Source: Slackia heliotrinireducens DSM 20476
GTDB taxonomy: Bacteria > Actinomycetota > Coriobacteriia > Coriobacteriales > Eggerthellaceae
Direction of reading: 5' to 3'
NCBI RefSeq assembly: GCF_000023885.1
Contig: NC_013165.1
Coordinates: 1,426,001-1,490,000 of the forward strand
DNA length: 64,000 bases
This document shows positions 1-7,959 of the stretch, in pieces. The notes under the pieces were generated by a model. That model saw only the letters and a list, made by a program, of their open reading frames with translations. It had not been told where the DNA came from and did not search any database. Numbering within the stretch: the first letter of the stretch is position 1; each line of letters opens with the position of its first letter. The translations under genes were made by a program, and so were the position numbers.

Positions 1-605
1 ACGAAAACATAGATGCAATAGAGCTGGTGTGTCATGCCGAATGGATTGATGAAGCAAAGTCCATTATCGAGCAATATGGCATCACCAAGGCGAAATGGAT
101 ATGCCGAGGCGGCGATACCTATCAGGGTTCGACAGCAAATGGCGTGCTCAATCTGAAGGATGTGCTTGCGGATGACGACATCCTTGTGAGCGCATTCGGC
201 GCAGCTCCTATGGTTGCCCAAGAGGATATTGATGACTCCATCCGTGTTTGCAAGCTGCACGGCAACGGTATTTCTTCAACTGACATCGATTTGTGCACAT
301 GCGAAAAGGCTGATGAAGAGTCTTCGACGGTAAGCGTTGTGAGAGAAACGCTTAAGGGCTTCGCGAATCCCTGGACCTTCCGCTACGGGGAATTGAGGGA
401 TGCCTATGAGCACGCGATTGCAACTGGAATGCTTGACGAACTCGAGCCCCATACGACATCGCTGTACTTCGCACTCGGCAAGCGTATCTGGTTCTCAAAG
501 TTCACCTCGCCGCAGGTGAAGATCACTCGAAAATCCGACATCGACTTTTTCGAAGGCTGGCTCCTGCTGCAAGAGCGCAGGAAGAACCAAGCTTCCGAAG
601 GATGA
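1..605 (+). CDS. IspD/TarI-family cytidylyltransferase, 5' end outside window
   Basis: The reading frame is open to the left edge (ENIDAIELVCHAEW), so the start codon lies upstream and only the C-terminal ~200 residues are present. The visible pattern fits the IspD/TarI nucleotidyltransferase family: the 'VCHAEW' strand, the 'CRGGDTYQGS' block where the family has GGxxRxxS, the 'ILVSAFGAAPMV' block where it has IHDAARPLV, and a closing 'TSPQVKITRKSDIDFFEG'. TarI makes CDP-ribitol for teichoic acids and IspD makes CDP-methylerythritol. The choline kinase/cytidylyltransferase gene 81 bp downstream favours the teichoic or surface polysaccharide role, but this is inference. The DAAR-like motif reads FGAAP, so the catalytic geometry may differ from IspD. 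Confidence 0.7.
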   Translation, partial: ENIDAIELVCHAEWIDEAKSIIEQYGITKAKWICRGGDTYQGSTANGVLNLKDVLADDDILVSAFGAAPMVAQEDIDDSIRVCKLHGNGISSTDIDLCTCEKADEESSTVSVVRETLKGFANPWTFRYGELRDAYEHAIATGMLDELEPHTTSLYFALGKRIWFSKFTSPQVKITRKSDIDFFEGWLLLQERRKNQASEG

Positions 606-685
606 TGCGGACAGAACGCAGGCAGAAACTTGAGCCATAGCCGGCTTTAATCATACCGATTAAAAAGTGGGTAAGGAGACTGGGG

Positions 686-2497
686 ATGATTACGTATAAG
701 GAATTCGAAGTCGTAAAGGCGCTGCTCGACGGTACCGTCAAAGACGCAGAGCAGATTTACAAGCAGACGCGACACTATGTGTTTAAGGACGCTGACGAGG
801 TGTCCGAGCTGATGCGCGGGCTTGAAGCCAAGGGTTATCTCGCCGATGGCAAGCTGACTGAATCCGGAATGGCCGAAATCGAGCCCTGCAAGGTTCGCAA
901 TGCGGTCATCCTTGCTGCTGGCGGTGCGGACATTACTGCAAAGTCTGTTTACAACATGCCCAAGGGTCTGTTCATGAAAGACGGCGAGACGCTTATCGAA
1001 CGTCAGATCCGCCAGTTGAAGGAAGTCGGCGTCGACGACATTACGGTCGTGATTGCTTACAAGCAAGAGCTGTACTTCTTCCTGCAGGACAAATGGGGTG
1101 TGACACTTGAAATCAACCCTGATTTGAAGAAGAACAACATCCATTCGCTGTACACGGTTCGCGACCGTTTGGGCGGAACCTACATCTGCAACTGCGACAA
1201 TTACTTCGAAGAGAATCCATTCTCTTCCTACGAATACAATTCCTTCCACGCAACGGTGTTCAAGGAGGATGCTACCGATGAGCTGGTCGTTCGTACGAAC
1301 GAAAGCGGTCGAATCCTGAAGGTCGAAAGCTGTGCGAAAAGTGGTGAATGCATCTACGGGCATGCTTATATGGACCCCGCGTTTGCAGCTCGCTTCGTCC
1401 GCTTTATGGAAGAAGAGGAGCCTGACTTCCGCATCTCCCATTTGTTCTGGGAGGAATTCGTTTCGCGTCATGTGGACGACTTGGACATGTACGCGCACGA
1501 ATACCCGGCCGACATGGTGCTCGAATTCGACCACATCCAGGAGATCCAGAACATTGAAGGCCTGTTCCTTGGCAACGTGAGCGGTCGCATCAACTCGAAG
1601 ATATGCGAAGTGCTGGATTGCACCGAGGATGAGATCGCTGATATCGTGGTACTTGAAAAGGGTCTTTCGAACATCTTGTTCACGTTCGTAGTTCGCGGCG
1701 AGCGCTACATTTTCCGCTATCCTGGAGACTCCACAGCATTCTTCATCTACCGTAAGAACGAATGCCTTGCTCAGAAGCTGGGTGCGGCTGCCCATGCGGA
1801 TGATACATATGTCTACATTGACGAGACCGGCCTTAAGATCTCCAAGTTCCGCGAGAACTGCATCGACCTGCACGGCGTGTACTATGAAGACGTCGAATTG
1901 ATGAAGCGCGTGGCGAAGAAGATCCGTGCGTTCCACGATGAGGGTTGTGGCCTGGAGAATTGGGAAGAGTACAACTACGACCCGATTTATCAGACGGAGC
2001 GCCTGTTCAAAGAGGCATCCAAGATGAAAGGCGACCTGTTCAAGGTATTTGAGAAGGAATGGGCGATGATGCACCTTCTCCAGAAGTACGCGGATATGGA
2101 CGGCGTCGAGCATACGATGTGCCACAACGACATCAACATCGACAACGTGTTGTTGACCGAGGACACCCTCGACATCATCGACTGGGAGTTCGCGGGATAC
2201 AACGACCCGGGCTATGATTTCGGACGCGTGATTGCTGGCCTCGATTACGAGGTTGACGAGCCGAAGATTGATGACATTCTTGAAGCCTACTTCGGACGTC
2301 CCGCAACAGAGGGCGAACATCTCCACTGGATGGCCTACTCGGCAATACACAACTGGTATTACGTTGGTTGGGCCTTGTACAAGGAATCTATCGGAGAGTC
2401 GAGCCGCGACTGGATGCTTTTCTTCTTCAAGCAAACCAAGAAGCTGGCTGAATGGTGTCTGCCGCGCTACGAGGCGAAATATGGAAAGATTGACTAA
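686..2497 (+). CDS. LicC-LicA-type fusion: phosphocholine cytidylyltransferase plus choline kinase
   Basis: A 603-residue three-domain protein. Residues ~1-68 look like a winged-helix domain. Residues ~70-290 are a nucleotidyltransferase ('RNAVILAAGG', 'MPKGLFMKDGETLIERQIRQ', 'NCDNYF' as metal-binding centre). Residues ~300-600 are an aminoglycoside/choline kinase fold with the Brenner-type loop 'CHNDINIDNVLL' and 'DIIDWEFAGYNDPGYDFG' near residues 478-510. In LicA/LicC systems the kinase phosphorylates choline and the other domain makes CDP-choline for decorating teichoic acid or glycans; both activities appear joined here. The start ATG follows AAGGAGACTGGGG. It lies between a TarI-like gene and a histidine phosphatase, apparently one operon. 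The substrate could be another amino alcohol such as ethanolamine. Confidence 0.78.
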   Translation: MITYKEFEVVKALLDGTVKDAEQIYKQTRHYVFKDADEVSELMRGLEAKGYLADGKLTESGMAEIEPCKVRNAVILAAGGADITAKSVYNMPKGLFMKDGETLIERQIRQLKEVGVDDITVVIAYKQELYFFLQDKWGVTLEINPDLKKNNIHSLYTVRDRLGGTYICNCDNYFEENPFSSYEYNSFHATVFKEDATDELVVRTNESGRILKVESCAKSGECIYGHAYMDPAFAARFVRFMEEEEPDFRISHLFWEEFVSRHVDDLDMYAHEYPADMVLEFDHIQEIQNIEGLFLGNVSGRINSKICEVLDCTEDEIADIVVLEKGLSNILFTFVVRGERYIFRYPGDSTAFFIYRKNECLAQKLGAAAHADDTYVYIDETGLKISKFRENCIDLHGVYYEDVELMKRVAKKIRAFHDEGCGLENWEEYNYDPIYQTERLFKEASKMKGDLFKVFEKEWAMMHLLQKYADMDGVEHTMCHNDINIDNVLLTEDTLDIIDWEFAGYNDPGYDFGRVIAGLDYEVDEPKIDDILEAYFGRPATEGEHLHWMAYSAIHNWYYVGWALYKESIGESSRDWMLFFFKQTKKLAEWCLPRYEAKYGKID

Positions 2498-2500
2498 GTT

Positions 2501-3145
2501 ATGCGTGTGTATGTAATTAGGCACGGCGAAACCGAAGGCAACGCCGCAGGTATCTTTCAGGGCCGTGTGGACGGTCAATTGCTTGAGAGCGGCTATAAGC
2601 TTGCAAGGGTCACGGGTGAGGCGTTGCAGAGTGTGAAATTCGACGCCGTGTTCTCGAGCCCTCTTTCGCGGGCACGCAACACGGCGCAAGAAGTGCTGAT
2701 AGGAAGCGGAAATACGGATGTCCCGATTACGTTCGACGACCGCTTGCTAGAGATTGACATGGGCGTTTACGAAGGCAAGAAGTTCCGTCCTGGGGAGCGG
2801 GAAGCCGATCCCGAAATGTGTCGACTGTTCTTCGAGGATGCATTTGCGTTTCCCGGGTTTCCGAAGGGCGAGGACGCCAGGGGTGTTTGCGCACGCACTC
2901 AAGAATTCCTGACCGACCTTGCGAAGCATGACTATGATACGGTGCTGGTTTCGACTCATGGATTTGCTTTGAGGGCCATGCTGAACAGCCTCTACGATAA
3001 TCCTGACGACTTCTGGCAAGGTCACGTTCCTTACAACTGCTCGGTGAGCATCCTCGAGGGTGACGGCGACGGGCTCAAGCTGGTCGAAGGAGACGTCGTC
3101 TACTACGACAAGAGCCTTTGCGTGGATAGATACGCTTCGTATTGA
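2501..3145 (+). CDS. Histidine phosphatase (phosphoglycerate mutase family)
   Basis: A 214-residue protein opening with 'MRVYVIRHGETEGNAAG', the RHG motif whose histidine is phosphorylated in the branch 1 histidine phosphatase superfamily. The second catalytic histidine is in 'VLVSTHGFALRAML' and the acid/base glutamate is probably in 'LLEIDMGVYEG'. It starts 3 bp after the choline kinase fusion, so the two are very likely translated from one message. Members include cofactor-dependent phosphoglycerate mutases, alpha-ribazole phosphatase and broad phosphatases. The operon context suggests removal of phosphate from a surface-polymer intermediate, but the substrate cannot be read from the sequence. 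Confidence 0.85.
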   Translation: MRVYVIRHGETEGNAAGIFQGRVDGQLLESGYKLARVTGEALQSVKFDAVFSSPLSRARNTAQEVLIGSGNTDVPITFDDRLLEIDMGVYEGKKFRPGEREADPEMCRLFFEDAFAFPGFPKGEDARGVCARTQEFLTDLAKHDYDTVLVSTHGFALRAMLNSLYDNPDDFWQGHVPYNCSVSILEGDGDGLKLVEGDVVYYDKSLCVDRYASY

Positions 3146-3211
3146 TAGAAAGCTTTGTTTTGCGGCATCGAATGGGTTCCATCGGTGCCGCCAACTGTTG
3201 AAAGGGGCCTC

Positions 3212-4213
3212 ATGAAACTCAAGCGAGTTTTTGCGATGCTTGCGGTCGCTTTACTCGCGGCGTCTCTGTACGCTTGCGACGACACCGAGTCCGAAGAGAT
3301 GACCGAAACCGTTGTACCTACGTATGACGTGGCTCTCCATGTGGATTGCGAAGAGAACATCATCTTCAGCAGGTACGACGTCGATGTGTATCTCGATGAC
3401 GAGAAGCTGGGCACGATTCCTCACGGGGACGTTGCAGATTATTCCCTTGAGGCTGATGAAGGCGAGCACAGGATAAAGTTTGCATCTGTCGATGACAGCA
3501 CTACCACCGGGTCGGTCGTTATTGATGTTGCTGAAGATTGCTCTCTGTCCTATGAAATCCAATGCAAGCACAGCGAAATCAAGGTGGAAGAGGTTGCCGA
3601 GACCGAACCCGAGAGCGAGGCTGAAACTGCATCGGCTGCGGCTGGGCATTCTAAGGAGACCAAAGAGGCTGAGTCGACAAAGACAGAAGAGCCTGAAGAG
3701 GAGCCCGAGGCTTCGACCGAGAAAGAGGAACCAGCGGAGGAGAAGGCCCCTGTTGAGGAAGAGCCGGAAGCCGTTGAAGAGGAGCCAGTTGAAGAGCCGG
3801 CGCCGGCTGAAGAATCGGCTCCCGAAGAGGACGCTGTGCTCACGGTTGATAATTGCCCTGAGCTTGCAGCCATTCTTGCGACCCACAACGAAGGCGATCC
3901 TGCGATTGCTGAGTTCGCCGAGGAGCATAAAGGCGATACCATCGAATTCGATGGATGCATAACGTACTGGACGAATCATGGCAGCTACAAAACCCGATTC
4001 GATTTCATGTTGGGAGCAGGGGAGTATGACCCCGATCGACAGCAAGGCCCTCTCTTCAAATTCGACAACGTCAATAGGTTCGACCTTAATCTTCCCGATG
4101 ATGTAGACGGGCTTTCCATCGGGGACAGCGTCAGGGTTACAGCGGTTGTCGGATCGTACAGCCCCGACACGTTCATTCTTTTGCTCGATCCCGTTTCCGT
4201 TACACTAAGGTAG
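3212..4213 (+). CDS. Lipoprotein with acidic linker and C-terminal DUF4839-like domain
   Basis: The chosen ATG follows GAAAGGGG and gives a lipoprotein signal peptide (MKLKRVF, hydrophobic core, lipobox LYAC) with the acylated cysteine near residue 22. A short beta-rich domain follows (~40-130; 'YDVDVYLDDEKLGTIPHGD'). Residues ~140-230 are a low-complexity Glu/Pro/Ala linker, and a C-terminal domain runs from ~235 to 333 ('LATHNEGDPAIAEFAEEHKG', 'TIEFDGCITYWTNHG', ending in a VSVTLR strand). The last domain resembles DUF4839 of actinobacterial lipoproteins, by memory of the pattern only. It is probably anchored outside the membrane with a wall-spanning linker. Function unknown. Confidence 0.8.
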   Translation: MKLKRVFAMLAVALLAASLYACDDTESEEMTETVVPTYDVALHVDCEENIIFSRYDVDVYLDDEKLGTIPHGDVADYSLEADEGEHRIKFASVDDSTTTGSVVIDVAEDCSLSYEIQCKHSEIKVEEVAETEPESEAETASAAAGHSKETKEAESTKTEEPEEEPEASTEKEEPAEEKAPVEEEPEAVEEEPVEEPAPAEESAPEEDAVLTVDNCPELAAILATHNEGDPAIAEFAEEHKGDTIEFDGCITYWTNHGSYKTRFDFMLGAGEYDPDRQQGPLFKFDNVNRFDLNLPDDVDGLSIGDSVRVTAVVGSYSPDTFILLLDPVSVTLR

Positions 4214-4427
4214 GCTGAATCATACTTGAGATTTCAAGGGGGCTGTTAGTTATGAAAAGGTTTGCGGCATCTGAATGGCAACCGTATAGCTGTATATATC
4301 GCTTACGTTGAGATTGACCTTGTCGCTCGTTGTGCTTGATTTGTAGCCATGTATCGCTTGAATGTTGATTTGTTTCTACGGTCGATTAGTAATTGGGTTG
4401 AGTTTCTAGGAGATAACGGGGGGAAAG

Positions 4428-5744
4428 ATGAACATCAGGAAGCTAATTGTTGTTGCGATAGTGGTATTGTTTGGACTGTCTTTAGTTGGCTGTGCTTCGT
4501 CTGAAGGCGTTTCGTCGGGCGCATCGGGGAACGTCCAGGAGCCACCATCTTTAAAGTCGTCTGATAACTCGGCAGCGGATTCTGAGATAGACATAGCTAA
4601 TGCAATTGAGTTTGAATCGGAAGGCGAGCGTGTCGATGACTCCAAATTGGACACGGTGGATACCTTCAATGGTGTCACAGTGCCTCTGTGCAGCAAGTGG
4701 GAGCATTCTACTTATGATTCTGAATTAGATATACAGCCTCACGAAATGACGTACAGAATAATTCCCGAGTCTGAATCGTCCATCGATGGTTCAGGCACGC
4801 TAATCACCGAAACGTATGCTCGCGGCGAAACGAAAGATACCGCCACTTTCGCTCTCTATACTAGTGAGTTTATAGATTATGGTGACACTTTTTATGATGA
4901 GGGTGAATGGCGTATTGATGACTGCACGTATCGTGTTATGTCCGCGTATAATCCTATCATGAATTCCTATTCATCATATCTGATTGGCTATGCGGATAAT
5001 GGCCTTGGGTTTGCAACAAGGTTTTATCTACACGGCAGGTACGTTGGCTCTGCCAATATCGGACTTCGTAATGAAATGTTTAAACAAATAAGGTTCGATA
5101 GTTCGCAAGTGGATGAAGGGCTGTGCAGCTTGCCATCGAAGGCAGATACCGAGTTCGATTCGGATTTCGACATGACAACGGCAGAGAGCAACGATGACTT
5201 CATTGAAGCCCTTCAAAGCCTGGGGCAGTTTGAGCCGACTAATGCATCGGGCTCGGGCGATGATGTGGTCGATGTGCCTTGCGTACCTTCTCCCTGTATT
5301 ATGAGCATAAGGCATGATGGATCCAGTAACTTTGTTGTGGAGAGCTATACAGATTCCGGCGAGAGCGTCGACTTGCTTGTGAACACGATTGGCCCATACG
5401 AAGGTACCGTGACTTCATATATGAACTTTGAAGAGACGAACATGCTGGAAATACATGCTGATGGAAATTGGGATATTTGTTTTGCGCCACTTACGGATAT
5501 GGAGAAGGCAGAAAACGGATCAGTATTCCACGGAGATGATGTTGTCTATATCGATGAAGCGTCTATTTCTAAGGTGCATTTTAGTCACTCTGGAGAAAGT
5601 AATTTCTCTGTTTGGGCTATTGGAATGGACGACTTCGATCTTCTCGTGAACGAAATTGGCCCCTATGAAGGCACAGTGGTCTGGAATGAAAGCGGGTCGT
5701 TTTTTATTGTTCATGCGGATGGCGATTGGTCGATAAGCTGGTAG
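4428..5744 (+). CDS. Lipoprotein with a repeated C-terminal beta domain, function unknown
   Basis: A 438-residue protein with a clear lipoprotein signal (MNIRKLIVV, hydrophobic core, lipobox LVGC) behind the ribosome site GGGGGGAAAG. The C-terminal third holds two copies of a ~90-residue unit sharing 'LLVN(T/E)IGPYEGTV' followed by 'HADG(N/D)W(D/S)I'. This looks like a small all-beta module repeated in tandem. It is probably exported and membrane-anchored; no enzyme motif is visible. Its base composition is more AT-rich than the upstream operon, hinting at acquired DNA. It has its own ~210-bp upstream gap and may be monocistronic. Confidence 0.8.
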   Translation: MNIRKLIVVAIVVLFGLSLVGCASSEGVSSGASGNVQEPPSLKSSDNSAADSEIDIANAIEFESEGERVDDSKLDTVDTFNGVTVPLCSKWEHSTYDSELDIQPHEMTYRIIPESESSIDGSGTLITETYARGETKDTATFALYTSEFIDYGDTFYDEGEWRIDDCTYRVMSAYNPIMNSYSSYLIGYADNGLGFATRFYLHGRYVGSANIGLRNEMFKQIRFDSSQVDEGLCSLPSKADTEFDSDFDMTTAESNDDFIEALQSLGQFEPTNASGSGDDVVDVPCVPSPCIMSIRHDGSSNFVVESYTDSGESVDLLVNTIGPYEGTVTSYMNFEETNMLEIHADGNWDICFAPLTDMEKAENGSVFHGDDVVYIDEASISKVHFSHSGESNFSVWAIGMDDFDLLVNEIGPYEGTVVWNESGSFFIVHADGDWSISW

Positions 5745-5767
5745 ATTATCTTATCTCCACCTGTCTG

Positions 5768-5802
5768 GAAGCGTGCGGGTTGAATCAAGGCTCGCGCGCT
5801 TC
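5768..5802 (+). terminator. Hairpin after the lipoprotein gene, probable terminator
   Basis: GAAGCGTGCG pairs with CGCGCGCTTC (one G-U pair) around a loop of about 15 bases, 23 bp after the stop codon. The trailing sequence is not a good U-run, so termination is likely but not certain. Confidence 0.45.
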
Positions 5803-5910
5803 TCAATAGTTGATACCTGCGTTGCTGAGCATGGATTTTTTTAGTCCTCAGTCCGATTCCATGGTTGCAATATATTAGCTGCCTAGTTGGAGGTCTGTTG
5901 AGGTTTTCGA

Positions 5911-6048
5911 ATGGCTGTTGCCGACTGGGTTGGTTTTGGTGACGGTTCCATATCGGACTGGTACGGCGTTCCGCGCTGGGATCGCACGGGCCAATGCGTT
6001 GCGGCGCAGCTACGTACGGCATGCATGACCTATAGCAATTCAACATGA
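5911..6048 (+). CDS. Possible 45-residue small protein
   Basis: An ATG preceded by GAGG at 7-bp spacing opens a 45-codon frame beginning MAVADWVGFGDGSISDWYG. The aromatic and glycine pattern looks protein-like, but no family is recognised and there is no second copy in the window to show conservation. It could equally be the fragment of a lost gene. Confidence 0.2.
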   Translation: MAVADWVGFGDGSISDWYGVPRWDRTGQCVAAQLRTACMTYSNST

Positions 6049-6300
6049 ATGCAGCACGATAATCGGCGCATAATTCCACGGCGCGTCGGTGTGCCGTTCC
6101 ATAAACTGTCGGTGCGCACCGATGCGAGCCCTGGTTTTTTCGAAACGAAGCGGACAATGTTCCGCCAAAAACGGACATCCAGACCGAGCGGCGAGTAGCC
6201 CGGACGTGAACGGCGCAAATTTGCGATGCTCTTCCAGAGGCGTCGGATCAGAAAGGGGTTCTTCGCGAGAACTCGGACAGATTCATGCTACCTATACCAT

Positions 6301-6513
6301 AGGGAATCGCCTGATTCGCGGGCTTTGCCCTTTATGGCCTGTCTATAATTTCCCGCAAGCACTTGCGCTCGCTTTCATTCATTGCCTCTTTATCCGCTGG
6401 CGTATTGGCGTACGCCAGCACATGACCGACGGATCGCAATGGCTGTTTTAGGTTGACTCGATTCTGGCGATTACGTCTTGACTCTGGAATGGCTAATTCA
6501 ACCTGGCGCCAGC
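6301..6513 (+). repeat. Diverged ~210-bp direct repeat, copy 1
   Basis: Matches 7731-7943 along its whole length in the same orientation. Shared landmarks in order are AGGGAATCGCC, TTCGCGGGCT, GGC(C/T)TGTCTATAAT, CGCTGGCGTATTGGC, CGACTGG/CGACGGA, GGCTGT, GGCTAATT and CTGGCGCC. Many substitutions and only small gaps separate the copies, so the duplication is old or both are members of a dispersed family. The element is non-coding in every frame. Confidence 0.75.
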
Positions 6514-6696
6514 ATCCTCGACGGTCCCTGCTCACGGAGCTCCATTATCGGCTTCAGCCTTGTCTTTCTCGCCATGGTGTAAGATCCTTCCGTACAATCG
6601 GTTATATGGCGTAAAGATTGTGCGGAGGCTGCACGGCGGTACTCGCCCGTGAAACAGGTGCTACGGATTGCGCGAATTGTCAGTCAGCTCGGGCGG

Positions 6697-6743
6697 GTGA
6701 TACGGAAAGCGTGAATCGGGTGTTACTCAGACGTCGCAATACT
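6697..6743 (+). repeat. 47-bp inverted-orientation repeat, copy 1
   Basis: Begins GTGATACGGAAAGCG and ends CAATACT. The same 47 bp, ungapped but with several substitutions, occurs on the other strand at 9289-9335. The pair brackets the second 210-bp repeat and most of the orphan gene. When translated, both copies give DTES-(V/A)-(N/K)-RVLL-(R/K)-R, so an ancestral coding origin is possible. Confidence 0.6.
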
Positions 6744-6842
6744 AACGACATGAGGATCTCACGATGCTTGACTGACCACGTGTCTTCCTTTTTTCTCATG
6801 GCCGCGGCGCCCTATGTGCCGTATCCAAGATTCTAGAAAAGT

Positions 6843-6864
6843 AGACGCCCCTTGCGGGGCGTCT
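6843..6864 (-). terminator. Perfect 9-bp GC hairpin, possible leftward terminator
   Basis: AGACGCCCC and GGGGCGTCT pair perfectly around TTGC. On the minus strand the hairpin is followed by ACTTTTCTAG, a weak U-rich tail. No gene directly upstream on that strand is evident, so it may be a relic. Confidence 0.4.
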
Positions 6865-7730
6865 CAGTGGCACGTATCACCGAGTTGCGGAACAGTGTAC
6901 CAGCCGCTTGTGGAACGGTGAGTCATCCACGGCGTAATAATCATTTTAAAAAGCCTTATTGCATAATTATAGTTGTGTAGCTCGGAGCCGATTGCAAGTA
7001 GTAAAGTCTCTTTAGAATCATGTAAGTGCAGATTACGGTTGCTGAATACGTCTCCGCTATTCTTTTTGAGTTCTGATAGCAGCGGTCATTTTAATGTTGA
7101 GGCTGTTGGGGGAGTGCATTGTAAAGTAAACAAACAAGAACTCATTGCAACCCTGAATAGTTCCGGTGATGTCGCGAAGCTCGCTAACTAGATTTGCTAA
7201 GACGCTCGCAACATTCTTCATGTGTGTGAAGGAATCCTTAGTCTCTTTGAAAGGAGCGATTGTGAAAAACTCACTGATTGGTTATTTATGGCTGTAACGG
7301 CACCCGTTACGGGCGCTGGCGCCCGTTTCGAGCCGTCGACATCCTTAAAATGCGCGGTACGTCCCCGGCTCTCCGTCGTTTAATGCCTCCGGATAGGCGA
7401 TGTGGAGGACTACGGTCACGTCGTCGTATGCGGTGGCAAACGAGCCGTAACCATGGTAGTCGTGCGACATGATCACCGTAAGCTCGAACAGCGATCCGTA
7501 AGGCGATGCGTCGATTTCCTCGTCTGCGATATGATGCGTACAGTACGCATAGCCGATAGCAATTCCACGAGGCGTCGATAGGCGTTTCATGCTTCGCCGA
7601 TGTACGGAGCCCGGTTTCCAGGTGAGTAGTAACCTCCCGCGGTGCCGCCAATCACCTGGCCTAGTACCGTAAGTCAGCAAAAGAACGGTACCGCGGGTAA
7701 TCCGATTCTGGTACCGCTACCCGGCGTGTG

Positions 7731-7943
7731 AGGGAATCGCCCGAATCGCGGGCTATGTCTTTTGTGGCTTGTCTATAATCTTTGGCTGGACATTGCGATC
7801 GCCGTCATTCGTGGACCTACTTTTTCGCTGGCGTATTGGCATATACCAGCTCGAGACCGACTGGGTCGCAACGGCTGTATTGGATGAATCGATTCCAGGA
7901 TTGTAGTTTCGCTTATGGGTGGCTAATTAAAACTGGCGCCACT
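7731..7943 (+). repeat. Diverged ~210-bp direct repeat, copy 2
   Basis: Second member of the pair described at 6301-6513. Its right end stops at CTGGCGCC, 17 bp before the 3' end of the leftward orphan gene. It is unclear whether the unit is a mobile-element relic or a regulatory or RNA element. Confidence 0.75.
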
Positions 7944-7959
7944 AAGGCTGGCTAGACCT

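Larger units (their letters stand above)
5745..7959. other. Gene-poor decayed region, 2.2 kb
   Basis: No convincing full-length gene is present between the lipoprotein and the leftward orphan gene. The region holds a terminator-like hairpin, one arm each of two diverged repeat families (6301-6513 with 7731-7943, and 6697-6743 with 9289-9335), a GC-rich perfect hairpin at 6843-6864, and short hairpins near 7290-7320. Open frames here are short, stop-rich in their neighbours and lack ribosome sites. The leftward frame 7345-7590 (MKRLSTPRGIAIGYAYC...) is the most protein-like and may be a gene fragment. It reads as remnants of lost mobile or accessory DNA. Confidence 0.6.

Noticed and set aside
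647-2689. 680-codon leftward open frame
   Set aside because: It mirrors the LicC-LicA fusion gene in full, lacks a ribosome site and reads as low-order sequence; the plus-strand frame has clear family motifs.
5711-6178. Leftward 155-codon frame after the lipoprotein gene
   Set aside because: No motif or ribosome site; overlaps the end of the lipoprotein gene and a hairpin.
7345-7680. Leftward 111-codon frame
   Set aside because: Its distal half looks protein-like, but there is no ribosome site, no recognised family and heavy overlap with other open frames; kept only as a possible gene fragment.
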